64,000 nucleotides of DNA, from contig NZ_BMMB01000002.1 in NCBI RefSeq assembly GCF_014645615.1, forward strand, positions 186,001 to 250,000. Reading direction: 5' to 3'. The position numbers and the translations under genes are program-made. Shown here one piece after another: positions 45,289-53,962 of the stretch (position 1 is the stretch's first letter; each line of letters begins with the position of its first letter). The stretch is from Paenibacillus hunanensis (lineage in GTDB: Bacteria > Bacillota > Bacilli > Paenibacillales > Paenibacillaceae). The notes beneath the pieces are model-generated. The model had not been told where the DNA came from. It saw only the letters and a list, made by a program, of their open reading frames with translations, and ran no database searches.

Positions 45289-46170
45289 TTATACGAGCGA
45301 CCATAACACCAATACGCTAAGTACGATTAAAATAGGCAATGAAATGACGACCGACCATAAAGCAAGACGTGGTGAATGACCACTATCAGGCTCGATAATC
45401 CGGTGAATGCGGTAGTTGAGCGATGTCTCCGCGAATGAAGAATAGATCATTCGCGATGGAAGCTGCATACGTGCTCGTGAGCTTTTCACCAGCTTGAGCA
45501 ATGCGCCTCCAATACCTGCGGGGGTGCCTAATTGCTGAATCGCAGCATGATCGGCAAGCACCTCGCGTGAGATTTTGTAATGATTCGCTACATTGCGTAG
45601 CATAGGTAGAAACCACAGTGCAAATGCAGCCTGCGTCAGCAAAAAGGTTCGCAGCGGATCACGCTGTTCATAATGAAACAGCTCATGATACACGACCGCC
45701 TCTAGCTCCTCATGATCCAGCAGATGTAGTAGTCCCTCGGACAGGATAATACGTCGATGTAGTATCCCCATCGTCAAAGCCAGCGGTTCAGGATGACGCA
45801 CAATCATAAAGATCGGTTCATCATGTGGACGATAGCGCTGATTAAAGCGCTCCGATAACGCACGGTTTTCCAGCTTACGGCAACGTCGTGCTGCACGATA
45901 GGAGCCATGGCACTGATCCATCGCATAGCCTGTAAATAGCACGAATGTACAGATCACCAGCCCTGCTAGCAGATGACTCACCGAAAACCAGCCATGCTCC
46001 TGCATCCACATATTGCAAATACGCAGCACATCAAACGGAATATTCCAGCCAAACAGCATATGCATGGCATACATACTCATCAGTACAAACGTAAAACCAG
46101 CCATGCCCATCCCTGTGCCTAGCAGACGATCAGAGCGACGTTTCCACCATTCTACCCGTTGTTTTTCCAT
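45289..46170 (-). CDS. M56 family membrane metalloprotease (BlaR1-like, no sensor domain)
   Basis: 293 residues: two helices (about 20-45 and 63-85), a cytoplasmic zinc protease domain with VVYHELFHYEQRD (HExxH) and REVLADHAAIQQLG (downstream Glu/Asp ligand region), then a C-terminal helix (about 272-293). It lacks the extracellular penicillin-binding sensor of BlaR1 and MecR1. Its ATG lies inside the blaI-like gene (19-bp overlap), so the repressor and protease are made together. It probably cleaves the BlaI-like repressor after an unknown envelope or redox signal. Confidence 0.88.
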   Translation of the reverse strand: MEKQRVEWWKRRSDRLLGTGMGMAGFTFVLMSMYAMHMLFGWNIPFDVLRICNMWMQEHGWFSVSHLLAGLVICTFVLFTGYAMDQCHGSYRAARRCRKLENRALSERFNQRYRPHDEPIFMIVRHPEPLALTMGILHRRIILSEGLLHLLDHEELEAVVYHELFHYEQRDPLRTFLLTQAAFALWFLPMLRNVANHYKISREVLADHAAIQQLGTPAGIGGALLKLVKSSRARMQLPSRMIYSSFAETSLNYRIHRIIEPDSGHSPRLALWSVVISLPILIVLSVLVLWSLV

Positions 46171-46568
46171 TGTCTGATTTTGTCCTCCAAGGCTTGAATA
46201 AGTTTGGGGTCAACCTCCTCCAGCACATCGACCATATGGTTGACAGCAAGCGAGCCAAATTCCTCCATCAGTTCATGGGTTAATTCTCTGGATTGATGAT
46301 CCAGAAAGTCCTCACGGCTTTCCAGTGGCACATAGTGGAAGCTTTTGCCTTCCATTTGCTTCTGTAGCGCCCCTTTTTCCACCAGTCGATTCATGACCGT
46401 CATGACCGTGTTAAAGCTAAGCGACTTTTCATGATCGAGCGACTGCTGAACCTCCTTGATCGTTAGCGGATGCTCCGCATCCCAGAGCACATTCATAATT
46501 TTAGCTTCCAATGGGCCAAAGAAACGATCCAATCCCGTCGTACCTACATTAAACTTTTTAATTTTCAT
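46152..46568 (-). CDS. BlaI/MecI/CopY family repressor
   Basis: A 138-residue regulator: winged helix (LDRFFGPLEAKIMNVLWDAEHPLTIKEVQQSL, FNTVMTVMNRLVEKGALQK) and a C-terminal helical dimerisation part. The family is inactivated by M56 proteases, and one is encoded directly downstream. ATG 46568 has AGGTGG 8 nt upstream; a GTG four codons earlier overlaps that site. A dyad in front of the gene and an equivalent one before doxX are the likely operators. Confidence 0.92.
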   Translation of the reverse strand: MKIKKFNVGTTGLDRFFGPLEAKIMNVLWDAEHPLTIKEVQQSLDHEKSLSFNTVMTVMNRLVEKGALQKQMEGKSFHYVPLESREDFLDHQSRELTHELMEEFGSLAVNHMVDVLEEVDPKLIQALEDKIRQWKNNG

Positions 46569-46584
46569 TCTGCTCGCCACCTCA

Positions 46585-46601
46585 CACTACTTATTGTAGT
46601 G
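46585..46601. promoter_or_regulatory. BlaI-like operator before the repressor gene
   Basis: CACTACTTATTGTAGTG: perfect 6-bp arms with 5-bp spacer, sharing ACTAC-N5-GTAGT with the doxX site. It lies 16 bp before the start codon, consistent with autorepression. Confidence 0.75.
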
Positions 46602-46753
46602 CTGACCTTTAGAGCAAGTCAAACTCATATAGTTAATTGTATATTAACACATTTTGCGTATCAGTCTATACTTTTTGATAGCTTCTGAGTTATTTTTTTG
46701 GAAATAAATGTTTTTTGGTGGGGATGAGAAGGCTTGGGGGGATGGGCATGGGG

Positions 46754-46880
46754 CCACTCCGGCAAGGAATAAGGGGACGGACTCCGGTCTCGCACAGGAA
46801 TCTACGGAGTAGGAGTGAAATGTAGATTCCCGTGCTCAAAAGTCGTCCTTTCCCCTTATTTCCTTGCCTTCGTTCCGTGC
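46754..46880. repeat. Dispersed hairpin element, copy B
   Basis: Most diverged copy. Outer arms AAGGAATAAGGGGAC and TCCCCTTATTTCCTT contain a compensatory G-C pair relative to copies A, C and D. Inner arms are CACAGGAATCTAC and GTAGATTCCCGTG. It sits in the 46602-47443 gap upstream of the blaI-like gene. Same orientation as the others. Confidence 0.88.
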
Positions 46881-47035
46881 ATGGTGCATCCCTACGCGCT
46901 TGCTTATATCCCCCGGGTGGTGGGCAGGGTAGGGATTGGGCAATCGCTACATTTTATATCTTGATTTCCTCATTCAATGCTTTATTTGTTTTCTCATTCC
47001 TGCCTTTATTTCTTCATTTTTATTTTAATTTTTAT

Positions 47036-47084
47036 TTTCTTGTTTCTTGTTTCTTGTTTCTTGTTTCTTGTTTCTTGTTTCTTT
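47036..47084. repeat. Heptamer tandem repeat (TTTCTTG)6
   Basis: Six perfect TTTCTTG units and a final TTTCTTT, in a T-rich non-coding stretch 155 bp after hairpin copy B. No gene is seen between 47085 and 47443. Confidence 0.95.
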
Positions 47085-47443
47085 GGCAAAGTATACTTCG
47101 GGAATTGATATGTTGTTCGATAGTTTAATGTCTATTTTATGTAGAGATGTCTGGTTTATATAGCTCTGTGTACATGTATACATCTGTATATAGGCTTGTT
47201 ATGGAGGTAGATGTGGGGTTCTTTGAGCGTTGGTTTTATAGAGACAAATTGACGAGTGGTGTGCATCTGCACCTTATCGCAGGCATTGGTAAACGCTATT
47301 CTATCCGAACGCCGTTTGTTACATGGACGTTGTAACAGGTGGGCGTTCGGTAGGATAACGTAAGGGGTTATGATTGGGGACAATGTGGGATTTTATTGCG
47401 TTACATTGTTCATTTATTTTATCTATGCTATTACAACCTAGCA

Positions 47444-47899
47444 TTACCGGGCATCGTTCCAGACTAAGGTCATCTGTACTTCTCCGTTGGTTGCGCTGGG
47501 GTCGACGGGGTTAGCTATCAAAATCCAGCTTTCGCCGGTCTGTGCATTATCGCCTTGAATGAGTAGGCCTTCCTCGCTGATCTTCTTGATGGCATCTGGC
47601 ATATCTACGCTGCGGAAATATTCACTATATGTTTTGGCGAGCAGCTCCATACTCAGCATCGTGCGTAGCGTCAAACGAACAAAGTGCTCCTGATTGTTAT
47701 CACTACGCGCAGCGGTGACCACGGTGGCATCATCTGGAATGGGGAAATCGGATGGCAAGCCTCCGTTTTGGGTACGTTCTACTACTTGCTGTGCAGCCAG
47801 GCTTGCCGCGTCTACCCTAGCAGGCTGAACAGCAACTGAACCGATGAGACACACAGCCGCCAGCACACTAACCATACTCCGAACTGTCCATTTGTTCAT
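47444..47899 (-). CDS. Secreted hypothetical protein
   Basis: 151 residues with a signal peptide (MNKWTVRSMVSVLAAVCLIGSVAVQPARVDAASL, likely cleaved near ADA). The mature part (LPSDFPIPDDATVVTAARSDNNQEHFVRLTLRT onward, ending MTLVWNDAR) resembles small extracytoplasmic proteins that start with a PDA-type strand, but I assign no function. ATG 47899 is preceded by GGAGAG with 7-nt spacing. Transcribed alone. Confidence 0.7.
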   Translation of the reverse strand: MNKWTVRSMVSVLAAVCLIGSVAVQPARVDAASLAAQQVVERTQNGGLPSDFPIPDDATVVTAARSDNNQEHFVRLTLRTMLSMELLAKTYSEYFRSVDMPDAIKKISEEGLLIQGDNAQTGESWILIANPVDPSATNGEVQMTLVWNDAR

Positions 47900-48025
47900 G
47901 GGCGATCTCTCCTCTACTGTTCCATCGTGAATCAAAAGCCTGCATTCCTGTAAAGCTGAATCGGCATTGAACGACTAACAGACCCTGCGGTGAGAGAAAC
48001 AAACAGGGAGAAGCGCAAACTCATT

Positions 48026-48226
48026 ATGCAACGCTTCCCCCTGCCAGTACATCTATATGATGGCCATATGGCCTTGTCCGCTGCGGCTTACGGGCTCAGG
48101 CGGCTGCTGAATGATAGCGATACATCATCCGACTTCATTCAGGCTCCGCAGTACCCGGCTTCATGCGCCGCAGACAGCTTTGCTGTGGGCTTGTCGAACA
48201 GCTCCGTATCCTCTGCTTCTATTTAG
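48026..48226 (+). CDS. Doubtful small open frame
   Basis: 66 codons from an ATG whose only GGGAG is 14 nt upstream. The sequence (MQRFPLPVHLYDGHMALSAA) has no recognised motif. It lies in the 47900-48442 gap, which otherwise shows a small TCCGC/GCGGA hairpin near 48340 and no other gene. Probably not translated. Confidence 0.2.
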   Translation: MQRFPLPVHLYDGHMALSAAAYGLRRLLNDSDTSSDFIQAPQYPASCAADSFAVGLSNSSVSSASI

Positions 48227-48442
48227 GCTGCACATACTTACCAGGAGCGATTCAACAGGCTGTATATAAAAGCATCCGACTTTAACCGTTTAAAGGCCAC
48301 CCCTTGCATGGTCGATAAGCCGGACACTGGATCACACCAATCCGCGTTATGCGGACCTTACCGGAAGAAGACCGAGCCTGTATACACTGAAGCTTGACCT
48401 CCTACCCTCATATACGCAGGGTGCGAATCAATGGTTCACTGA

Positions 48443-49903
48443 TCAGGAGTGTAGCTGGGACATGAATTCGCTAATATCCACGCCGAGTCCCTGAGCGAGA
48501 CGCATGCCGTATTCACGGTCAGCACGGATAAAGTTGCAAATCGCTCGCAGCTGAATATCCTTTTTCACTCCCTGTAAATCATTAACCAGATTGGACAGTA
48601 AATTATCCTTCTCCGACGAATTATATGAACGATATTGTTCACCCGCCTGGGCAAAATCGTCTGTCTTTTCAATTTTCTGACGTGTTACGTGACCTTGCAG
48701 CTCGACTTCGGTTTCTGTATAGGCTGGATCTTCAACAGGTCCCTCTGTATAGCTGTTCGGCTCGTAGTTATAACGGCTCGTATCCTGGTTCACATTCATG
48801 AAGCCATCGCGCTGGTGATTGCGTACCGGAGCATACGGGCAGTTCACTGGAATTTGTAAATAGTTCGGTCCCAGACGATGGCGCTGCGTGTCTGGATAGG
48901 AGAACAGACGACCCTGTAGCAGCTTATCCTCGGACGGCTCAATGCCTGGTACGAGTGCACTTGGTGAAAATGCGGACTGCTCCACCTCAGCAAAGAAGTT
49001 ATCTGGATTTTTATTCAATGTCATCGTTCCCACGATATGGAATGGGAATTGCTCTTCCGGCCATACCTTGGTTGGATCTAGCGGATCGAACGAATAGTTG
49101 TCGATGTCAGCTGGCTGGATCAATTGTACCTTGAGCTGCCACTGCGGGAACTCGCCCTTTTCGATATGGTCAAACAGATCACGAGTCGCATGGTTGAAGT
49201 CTTTGCCTTGCTGCTGCTCTGCTTCGCCAGCGGAGAAGCTACGTACACCCTGTAGTGATTCCCATTTGTATTTTACATAGGTCACTTTACCTTCAGCATT
49301 CACCCATTTGAAGGCATGGACGCTAAAGCCGTCCATTTCACGGTAATTAGCTGGTGTTCCATGATCAGAGAACAACCAGGTTAGCATATGTGTCGACTCT
49401 GGCGTGAGTGTCATAAAGTCCCAGTAACGTCCAGGATTCTGGATATTGGTCTGTGGATCGGGCTTGAGCGAGTGCACCATATCCGGGAATTTGATCGCAT
49501 CGCGGATAAAGAAGACAGGCAGATGGTTACCGACCAGATCATAGTTACCTTCCTGCGTATAGAACTTGGTTGCAAAGCCGCGCGGATCGCGTGCTGTCTC
49601 TGGTGAGCCTACTCCATGAATAACAGTGGAAAAGCGGACAAAGACTGGCGTTTCTGCACCTACCTCTTGCAGGAAAGCAGCCCGGGTGTATTCCTTCATG
49701 CTGTTCTCTACACGGAATACGCCATGTGCACCTGCACCTCTTGCGTGTACAACACGCTCTGGAATACGTTCACGGTCAAAATGAGCAATCTTTTCGAGCA
49801 GATGGTAATCCTCCAGCAGCGTTGGTCCTCGGCGTCCAGCAGTACGGGAATTCTGGTTATCTCCTACCGGAGCTCCCTGGTTAGTCGTCAAACGGTTATC
49901 CAT
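48443..49903 (-). CDS. katA: Monofunctional haem catalase (clade of KatA)
   Basis: A 486-residue small-subunit catalase. The distal His is in ERVVHARGAGAHGVFRV and the catalytic Asn within GNHLPVFFIRDAIKFPD; the proximal haem-binding Tyr is in RLFSYPDTQRHRLGPNYLQIPVN. Length fits clade 3 enzymes. The ATG at 49903 has AAAGGA 8 nt upstream; the open frame continues 68 codons further without a ribosome site and would run through the leader. A PerR-like repressor is encoded 7.4 kb away, but no canonical Per box was seen here. Confidence 0.95.
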   Translation of the reverse strand: MDNRLTTNQGAPVGDNQNSRTAGRRGPTLLEDYHLLEKIAHFDRERIPERVVHARGAGAHGVFRVENSMKEYTRAAFLQEVGAETPVFVRFSTVIHGVGSPETARDPRGFATKFYTQEGNYDLVGNHLPVFFIRDAIKFPDMVHSLKPDPQTNIQNPGRYWDFMTLTPESTHMLTWLFSDHGTPANYREMDGFSVHAFKWVNAEGKVTYVKYKWESLQGVRSFSAGEAEQQQGKDFNHATRDLFDHIEKGEFPQWQLKVQLIQPADIDNYSFDPLDPTKVWPEEQFPFHIVGTMTLNKNPDNFFAEVEQSAFSPSALVPGIEPSEDKLLQGRLFSYPDTQRHRLGPNYLQIPVNCPYAPVRNHQRDGFMNVNQDTSRYNYEPNSYTEGPVEDPAYTETEVELQGHVTRQKIEKTDDFAQAGEQYRSYNSSEKDNLLSNLVNDLQGVKKDIQLRAICNFIRADREYGMRLAQGLGVDISEFMSQLHS

Positions 49904-50056
49904 CGTTATCATCCTTTCGAAGCGGAAATCATGCTCGGCTCGGTCTAATGTACCGCCGGGTATTTTACGGTCTGATGATGGGAAATGCTTAGGAATCGTG
50001 CGATCGCATAGTAGCGTAAAATACTGGGTAGTCATTAGACTTGCATTTAGACTGAT

Positions 50057-50069
50057 TTCAAAATTTGAA
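50057..50069. promoter_or_regulatory. Palindrome in the catalase promoter region
   Basis: TTCAAAATTTGAA is a perfect dyad about 155 bp upstream of the catalase start. On minus it overlaps a possible -35 TTGAAA with a -10-like TAATGA about 18 bp downstream. It does not fit the Per or Fur consensus; the regulator is unknown. Confidence 0.4.
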
Positions 50070-50200
50070 TGTAGTGTTATTTTAGCATCGGTGGTGGGGG
50101 CGTTCATGAGCGAAGGATGAGTGTTGGGTGATGCTTTTGTGAGGCTTGGATGAAGAAGGGGTGAAGGTGATCAAATGATTTATTTTGAGTTCTTGAAGCC

Positions 50201-50278
50201 TTTTAAGTCTTTTAAGTCTTTTAAGTCTTTTAAGTCTTTTAAGTCTTTTAAGTTCTTTAGTTCTTTAGTTCTTTAGTT
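50201..50278. repeat. Compound tandem repeat: 9-mer x6 then 8-mer x3
   Basis: Five TTTTAAGTC units and one TTTTAAGTT (50201-50254) are followed by three CTTTAGTT units (50255-50278), directly preceding hairpin copy C. Non-coding. Confidence 0.95.
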
Positions 50279-50316
50279 CTTTCGCTTGCTAAGTTGGTGG
50301 AGTGGTTGGGGCATCC

Positions 50317-50446
50317 ATCACTTGCGGGAAGGAATAAGGGAACGGACTCGGGTGGAGCCCGGGAATCTTTTAATTTTAGGAGTAAATGAAGATTCCCAGG
50401 CTCCAAAATCGTCCTTTTCCCTTATTTCCTTCCCTCCGTTCTGTGC
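50317..50446. repeat. Dispersed hairpin element, copy C
   Basis: Outer arms AAGGAATAAGGGAA and TTTTCCCTTATTTCCTT as in copy A. Inner arms GGGAATCTT and AAGATTCCC, so both sides changed together relative to CTAC/GTAG in other copies. The loop is TTAATTTTAGGAGTAAATG. Flanked by the compound tandem repeat on the left. The gap 50447-50943 has AT-rich short imperfect repeats and no gene. Confidence 0.92.
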
Positions 50447-50943
50447 TGCTCGCAACATGTTGACCTGAGTACACATCTAAATTACACATCTAAAAGCGTT
50501 TAATAGCATTTTTTAATAACATTTAGCGATGTGAGGCGTGATGATTGAATGATCTGAAGTGTAAGTATACTTTATGAAATGCTAGCTTCCCCTTTATTTG
50601 CAATCACTTATACTTACCTATACTTGTCTTTAATCACCTGTAATTAAAGGTATTCGCCTTTATTCACTGGCATTTACTGGCATTCATTTGTACTACTTGT
50701 TGTAATTACTTACATTTACAATCAACTACGCATTCAATAATACTTATACTTGTTGCAGCTTTGCCTTTGAAAAGTAGCCTTTGTTTTAAAATAGAGCATT
50801 TTTATCAAATTTAACTTTTTCATATTTAAGTCATTTTATTCAGTGTAATTGCAAACCTCCTGATATAGATCATAGATCATTTAAGATGATGCGATTGGCA
50901 TTGTTAGTTTGAAACTTTCTATCCCGTTCTTGTGCAAATCTAT

Positions 50944-50975
50944 CAAAAAGAAAATGAGCAACCGTAGCTGCTCAT
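50944..50975 (-). terminator. Terminator of alpha/beta hydrolase gene
   Basis: ATGAGCA (50954-50960) pairs with TGCTCAT (50969-50975); the minus exit is TTTTCTTTTTG. It is about 40 bp after the stop. Confidence 0.85.
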
Positions 50976-51013
50976 CCTTGTGAGGTGAAGTTTGTATATT
51001 GGAGTTTTACGAT

Positions 51014-51970
51014 TTACTCATTCAATGCTCTCACCAGTGCCTGGATGTAGGCGTTGCGGAAGCGTTGGCTGGGGGTGGCGGTGGGGGCGACGTTTTCGAA
51101 GCCGTGGTAGGCGCCGGGTTGGACGTGTAGTTCGGTGGCGATGCTGGATTGAGCTAAGCGGGTCGCGTACTGGATCGTTTCGTCGCGGAAAGGGTCGAGC
51201 TGGCCGACGCACAGGTAGGCTGGGGGTAAGCCCGTCAGATCGGGTGCAAGGCTCGGTGATTCATAGTAGGTGATCGATGCTGCATGATTTGCTGGGTCGT
51301 GACCCAGGTAGAGCTTCCAGGCGATCAAGTTATATTCACGGTTCCAGACGAGTGGGTGATGAATCTCGTAGCTGGATGCGGTATCGTTGCGGTAGTCGAT
51401 CATCGGATACAGCAGTAGCTGGAAGCAAAGCTTAGGGCCTCTACGGTCGCGGGCTAATAGAGCAAGTGCGGCTGCGAGTCCTCCGCCAGCGCTGGCTCCG
51501 CCGACAGCGAGTCGGTCAGCACGAATCGGTAGTGGACAGGCAGGATCAACCATCCAGCATAGTGCTGCATAAGCATCCTCTAATCCGGCTGGATAAGGGT
51601 GCTCTGGTGCAAGGCGATAATCGGGCGAGACGATGATGCAGCCTGCGGTGTCTGCGATGTCCACACATAGCTGATCTTCGCCTTCGGGGGTACCGAGTAT
51701 ATAGCCACCACCATGTGTCCATAACAGTCCAGGTAACGTCATTTCGGAATCTGTGCTACTAACAGGCACATATACACGAATGCGTAGAGACTGATCACTT
51801 CCTCCGACAATATGGTATTCCTGAATCGTGACCCGTTCATTCGGCTCCATTGCGGGTGGTCTGAGCTGACGCGCCTGCTCTAGCTGCTCCGGTAGCTGTA
51901 ACGGCTGTAACAAACCAAGACTTGCCTTCAATTCAGGGTGAAGCGCATGTTCGAACTTTTCATTATTCAT
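51014..51970 (-). CDS. Alpha/beta hydrolase (HSL-type esterase)
   Basis: A 318-residue esterase of the hormone-sensitive-lipase group: oxyanion motif LLWTHGGGYILGTPEGED, nucleophile in VGGASAGGGLAAAL (GASAG, where GDSAG is usual), Asp in VGQLDPFRDE and His in PGAYHGFE. Likely hydrolyses short acyl or acetyl esters. The last ~65 codons use C in the third position much more than the rest. It sits 102 bp after the LacI regulator of a sugar ABC operon, so it may remove acyl groups from the imported sugar; this is inference. Confidence 0.9.
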   Translation of the reverse strand: MNNEKFEHALHPELKASLGLLQPLQLPEQLEQARQLRPPAMEPNERVTIQEYHIVGGSDQSLRIRVYVPVSSTDSEMTLPGLLWTHGGGYILGTPEGEDQLCVDIADTAGCIIVSPDYRLAPEHPYPAGLEDAYAALCWMVDPACPLPIRADRLAVGGASAGGGLAAALALLARDRRGPKLCFQLLLYPMIDYRNDTASSYEIHHPLVWNREYNLIAWKLYLGHDPANHAASITYYESPSLAPDLTGLPPAYLCVGQLDPFRDETIQYATRLAQSSIATELHVQPGAYHGFENVAPTATPSQRFRNAYIQALVRALNE

Positions 51971-52072
51971 CTTATTCCATCCTCTACTACGAGATTATCT
52001 ATGTTAACCGGATGACACCGAATGTGGAAAAGCAGACTTGCTTTTCCGCTATCCAACCTGCTCCGGTACAGA

Positions 52073-53062
52073 TCAAGTCGTTTCGCGTTCGATCAGGTAT
52101 ACAGGCAGCATCGTTTCATGTGGAACAATCTCACCTGCCATATGCTGCACCAGCAATTCAATCATGTGTGTTGCCATCTCACGGATCGGCTGGCGGATCG
52201 TACTCAGGCGAGGCGTGATCAGTGAAGCCATTTTCACATCGTCATATCCGATCACACACAGATCGTCCGGCACACTTTTCCCACATTGATAACAGGCTTG
52301 AATGATCTCGGCAGCAATCACATCACTGCTGGCGAAGATCCCATCCACCTCGGGATGCTCCTGCAAAAATTGCACCAGTTCTCCATTAACGATCTGCTCC
52401 TGCGGCTCTGTTATGGTAAGCTGTACATGTAGTGATTGTACATCCGCTGCGGTTAACACAGCACCATAGCCCTGCACACGTCCGCTTGCTAGCATCGCTT
52501 CATGATGCGGGCCGCCAAGACCACGATACACATAGGCAGGATGCTTGCATCCCTTATCCAGCAGATGCTGCGCCGCAAGCTGTCCACCCAGCACATTATC
52601 TGAGGTGACTACAGGAATGTCCTTGGATAGCTGTCGATCCAGTGATACGATCGGTAACTCCAGATTCAGGTAGTGATCGATCTCCAGCACCGAGCTGCCC
52701 ATAATGATGCCATCTGCCTGATTCTTTTTCAGCATATCAATGTACTGCTTTTCCTTTGCTACATCGCGATTGGAGTTACACAGCATCAGCTTGTACCCGT
52801 ACTGGTCAGCTACATACTCCAGATGATACGTCAACTCACTGAAAAAGGGATGCGACACGTCTGGAACGATCAAGCCAATCATATTCGACTTTCTTCTGAA
52901 CAATGCACGCGCCATTTCATTGGGCTGATAATTCAGCTCCTTCATCGCTCGGTGTACATTATCCCGCGTCTTCTGGCTAATATAGCCGCGGTCATTCAGA
53001 ACGCGGGACACCGTTGTTACCGATACACCTGCATGTCTTGCTACATCTTCGATTTTGGGCAT
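52073..53062 (-). CDS. LacI family regulator of sugar ABC operon
   Basis: A 329-residue LacI/GalR protein: headpiece MPKIEDVARHAGVSVTTVSRVLND, hinge region NEMARALFRRKSNMIGLIVPDVSHPFFSEL, then a periplasmic-binding-protein-like core ending in GYDDVKMASLITPRLSTIRQP. ATG 53062 has AAGGTGG about 10 nt upstream; the frame extends 17 codons further without a site. It is the fourth gene after the binding protein and two permeases. A perfect LacI-type dyad with central CG overlaps the operon's -35. Confidence 0.93.
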   Translation of the reverse strand: MPKIEDVARHAGVSVTTVSRVLNDRGYISQKTRDNVHRAMKELNYQPNEMARALFRRKSNMIGLIVPDVSHPFFSELTYHLEYVADQYGYKLMLCNSNRDVAKEKQYIDMLKKNQADGIIMGSSVLEIDHYLNLELPIVSLDRQLSKDIPVVTSDNVLGGQLAAQHLLDKGCKHPAYVYRGLGGPHHEAMLASGRVQGYGAVLTAADVQSLHVQLTITEPQEQIVNGELVQFLQEHPEVDGIFASSDVIAAEIIQACYQCGKSVPDDLCVIGYDDVKMASLITPRLSTIRQPIREMATHMIELLVQHMAGEIVPHETMLPVYLIERETT

Positions 53063-53137
53063 TTGCTTCAGACCACCTTGCTGTTTACCTTCATTATAAA
53101 CGGTTATTGCCACGTATACAGTATAACGACCGATGCT

Positions 53138-53962
53138 TTACTTGAGCGCACCCTCCGTAATCCCTTTAATGATCTGCTTTTGCAGGAACAGATACATCAC
53201 CAGCACCGGAATGATCGTCATAATCAAGCCTGCCATCAGTGGGGAAAAGTCTACTGAATAGGAGGAGAAGAAATTATAGGTGGATAGTGGCAGTGTTCGA
53301 TAATCCGGCGACAGCAGCACCAGACTCGGCAGCAAATAATCGTTCCAAATCCATAATACATCCAGCACGATCAGCGTGACAAACACAGGCTTGAGCAACG
53401 GCAGCACAATTCGGAAAAAGGTATGCACTCTGGAGCTTCCCTCCATAAATGCAGATTCCTCCAGTTCATACGGAATCCCTTTAATAAAGCCGTGAAAGGT
53501 GAATACTCCGAACGGCACCCCAAATCCCGCATACATAAAAATTAAGATCGCCTTCGAATCCAGCAGTCCCAGATTCCCATACAGCATGACCAGCGGAATC
53601 ATCAGCACCTGAAACGGCAAAGCCAGTGACGCCAGCATTGCAAAAAAGAGCCAGCCATTGACCCGCCACTTAAAACGCACAAACAAATAACCAGTCATCG
53701 ACGAAAATAACAAAATCACCAGCACCGACAGCACCGTAATCGTCAGCGAATTCATAAATCCATCCCAAAAATTCATACTATCCCAGGCGCTCGTATAATT
53801 ATCCAGCGTTAGCCCCTGCGGTAAAGATAATGGATTATCAACGAATTGCTCTGTCGTCTTGAATGAATTCATAATAATGATCAGAAATGGAGTCAAAAAC
53901 ACCAGCAGCAATACGTATAACACGATCGTTTTCAGCGAAACTAGCCAGCGCTGCGCAGTCAT
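53138..53962 (-). CDS. Carbohydrate ABC permease, MalG type
   Basis: A 274-residue permease with six helices and the EAA loop YELEESAFMEGSSRVHTFFRIVLPLLKPVF, which couples to the ATPase. Opens with a short N-terminal helix (TIVLYVLLLVFLTPFLIIIMNSFKT). It begins with ATG overlapping the stop codon of the preceding permease gene (TAATG). No ATPase is in the operon; a shared MsmX-type ATPase is expected for CUT1 systems of Bacillales. Confidence 0.92.
   Translation of the reverse strand: MTAQRWLVSLKTIVLYVLLLVFLTPFLIIIMNSFKTTEQFVDNPLSLPQGLTLDNYTSAWDSMNFWDGFMNSLTITVLSVLVILLFSSMTGYLFVRFKWRVNGWLFFAMLASLALPFQVLMIPLVMLYGNLGLLDSKAILIFMYAGFGVPFGVFTFHGFIKGIPYELEESAFMEGSSRVHTFFRIVLPLLKPVFVTLIVLDVLWIWNDYLLPSLVLLSPDYRTLPLSTYNFFSSYSVDFSPLMAGLIMTIIPVLVMYLFLQKQIIKGITEGALK

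Noticed and set aside
47147..47335. 62-codon plus-strand frame after the heptamer array
   Set aside because: No ribosome binding site and no recognisable content.
48443..50107. Longer catalase with a 68-residue N-terminal extension
   Set aside because: The extension lacks a ribosome binding site and crosses the probable promoter; the ATG at 49903 has AAAGGA at proper spacing.
50992..51273. Arg/Gly-rich plus-strand frame opposite the hydrolase 3' end
   Set aside because: It is the mirror of the C-ending codon tract in the hydrolase; no initiation signal.
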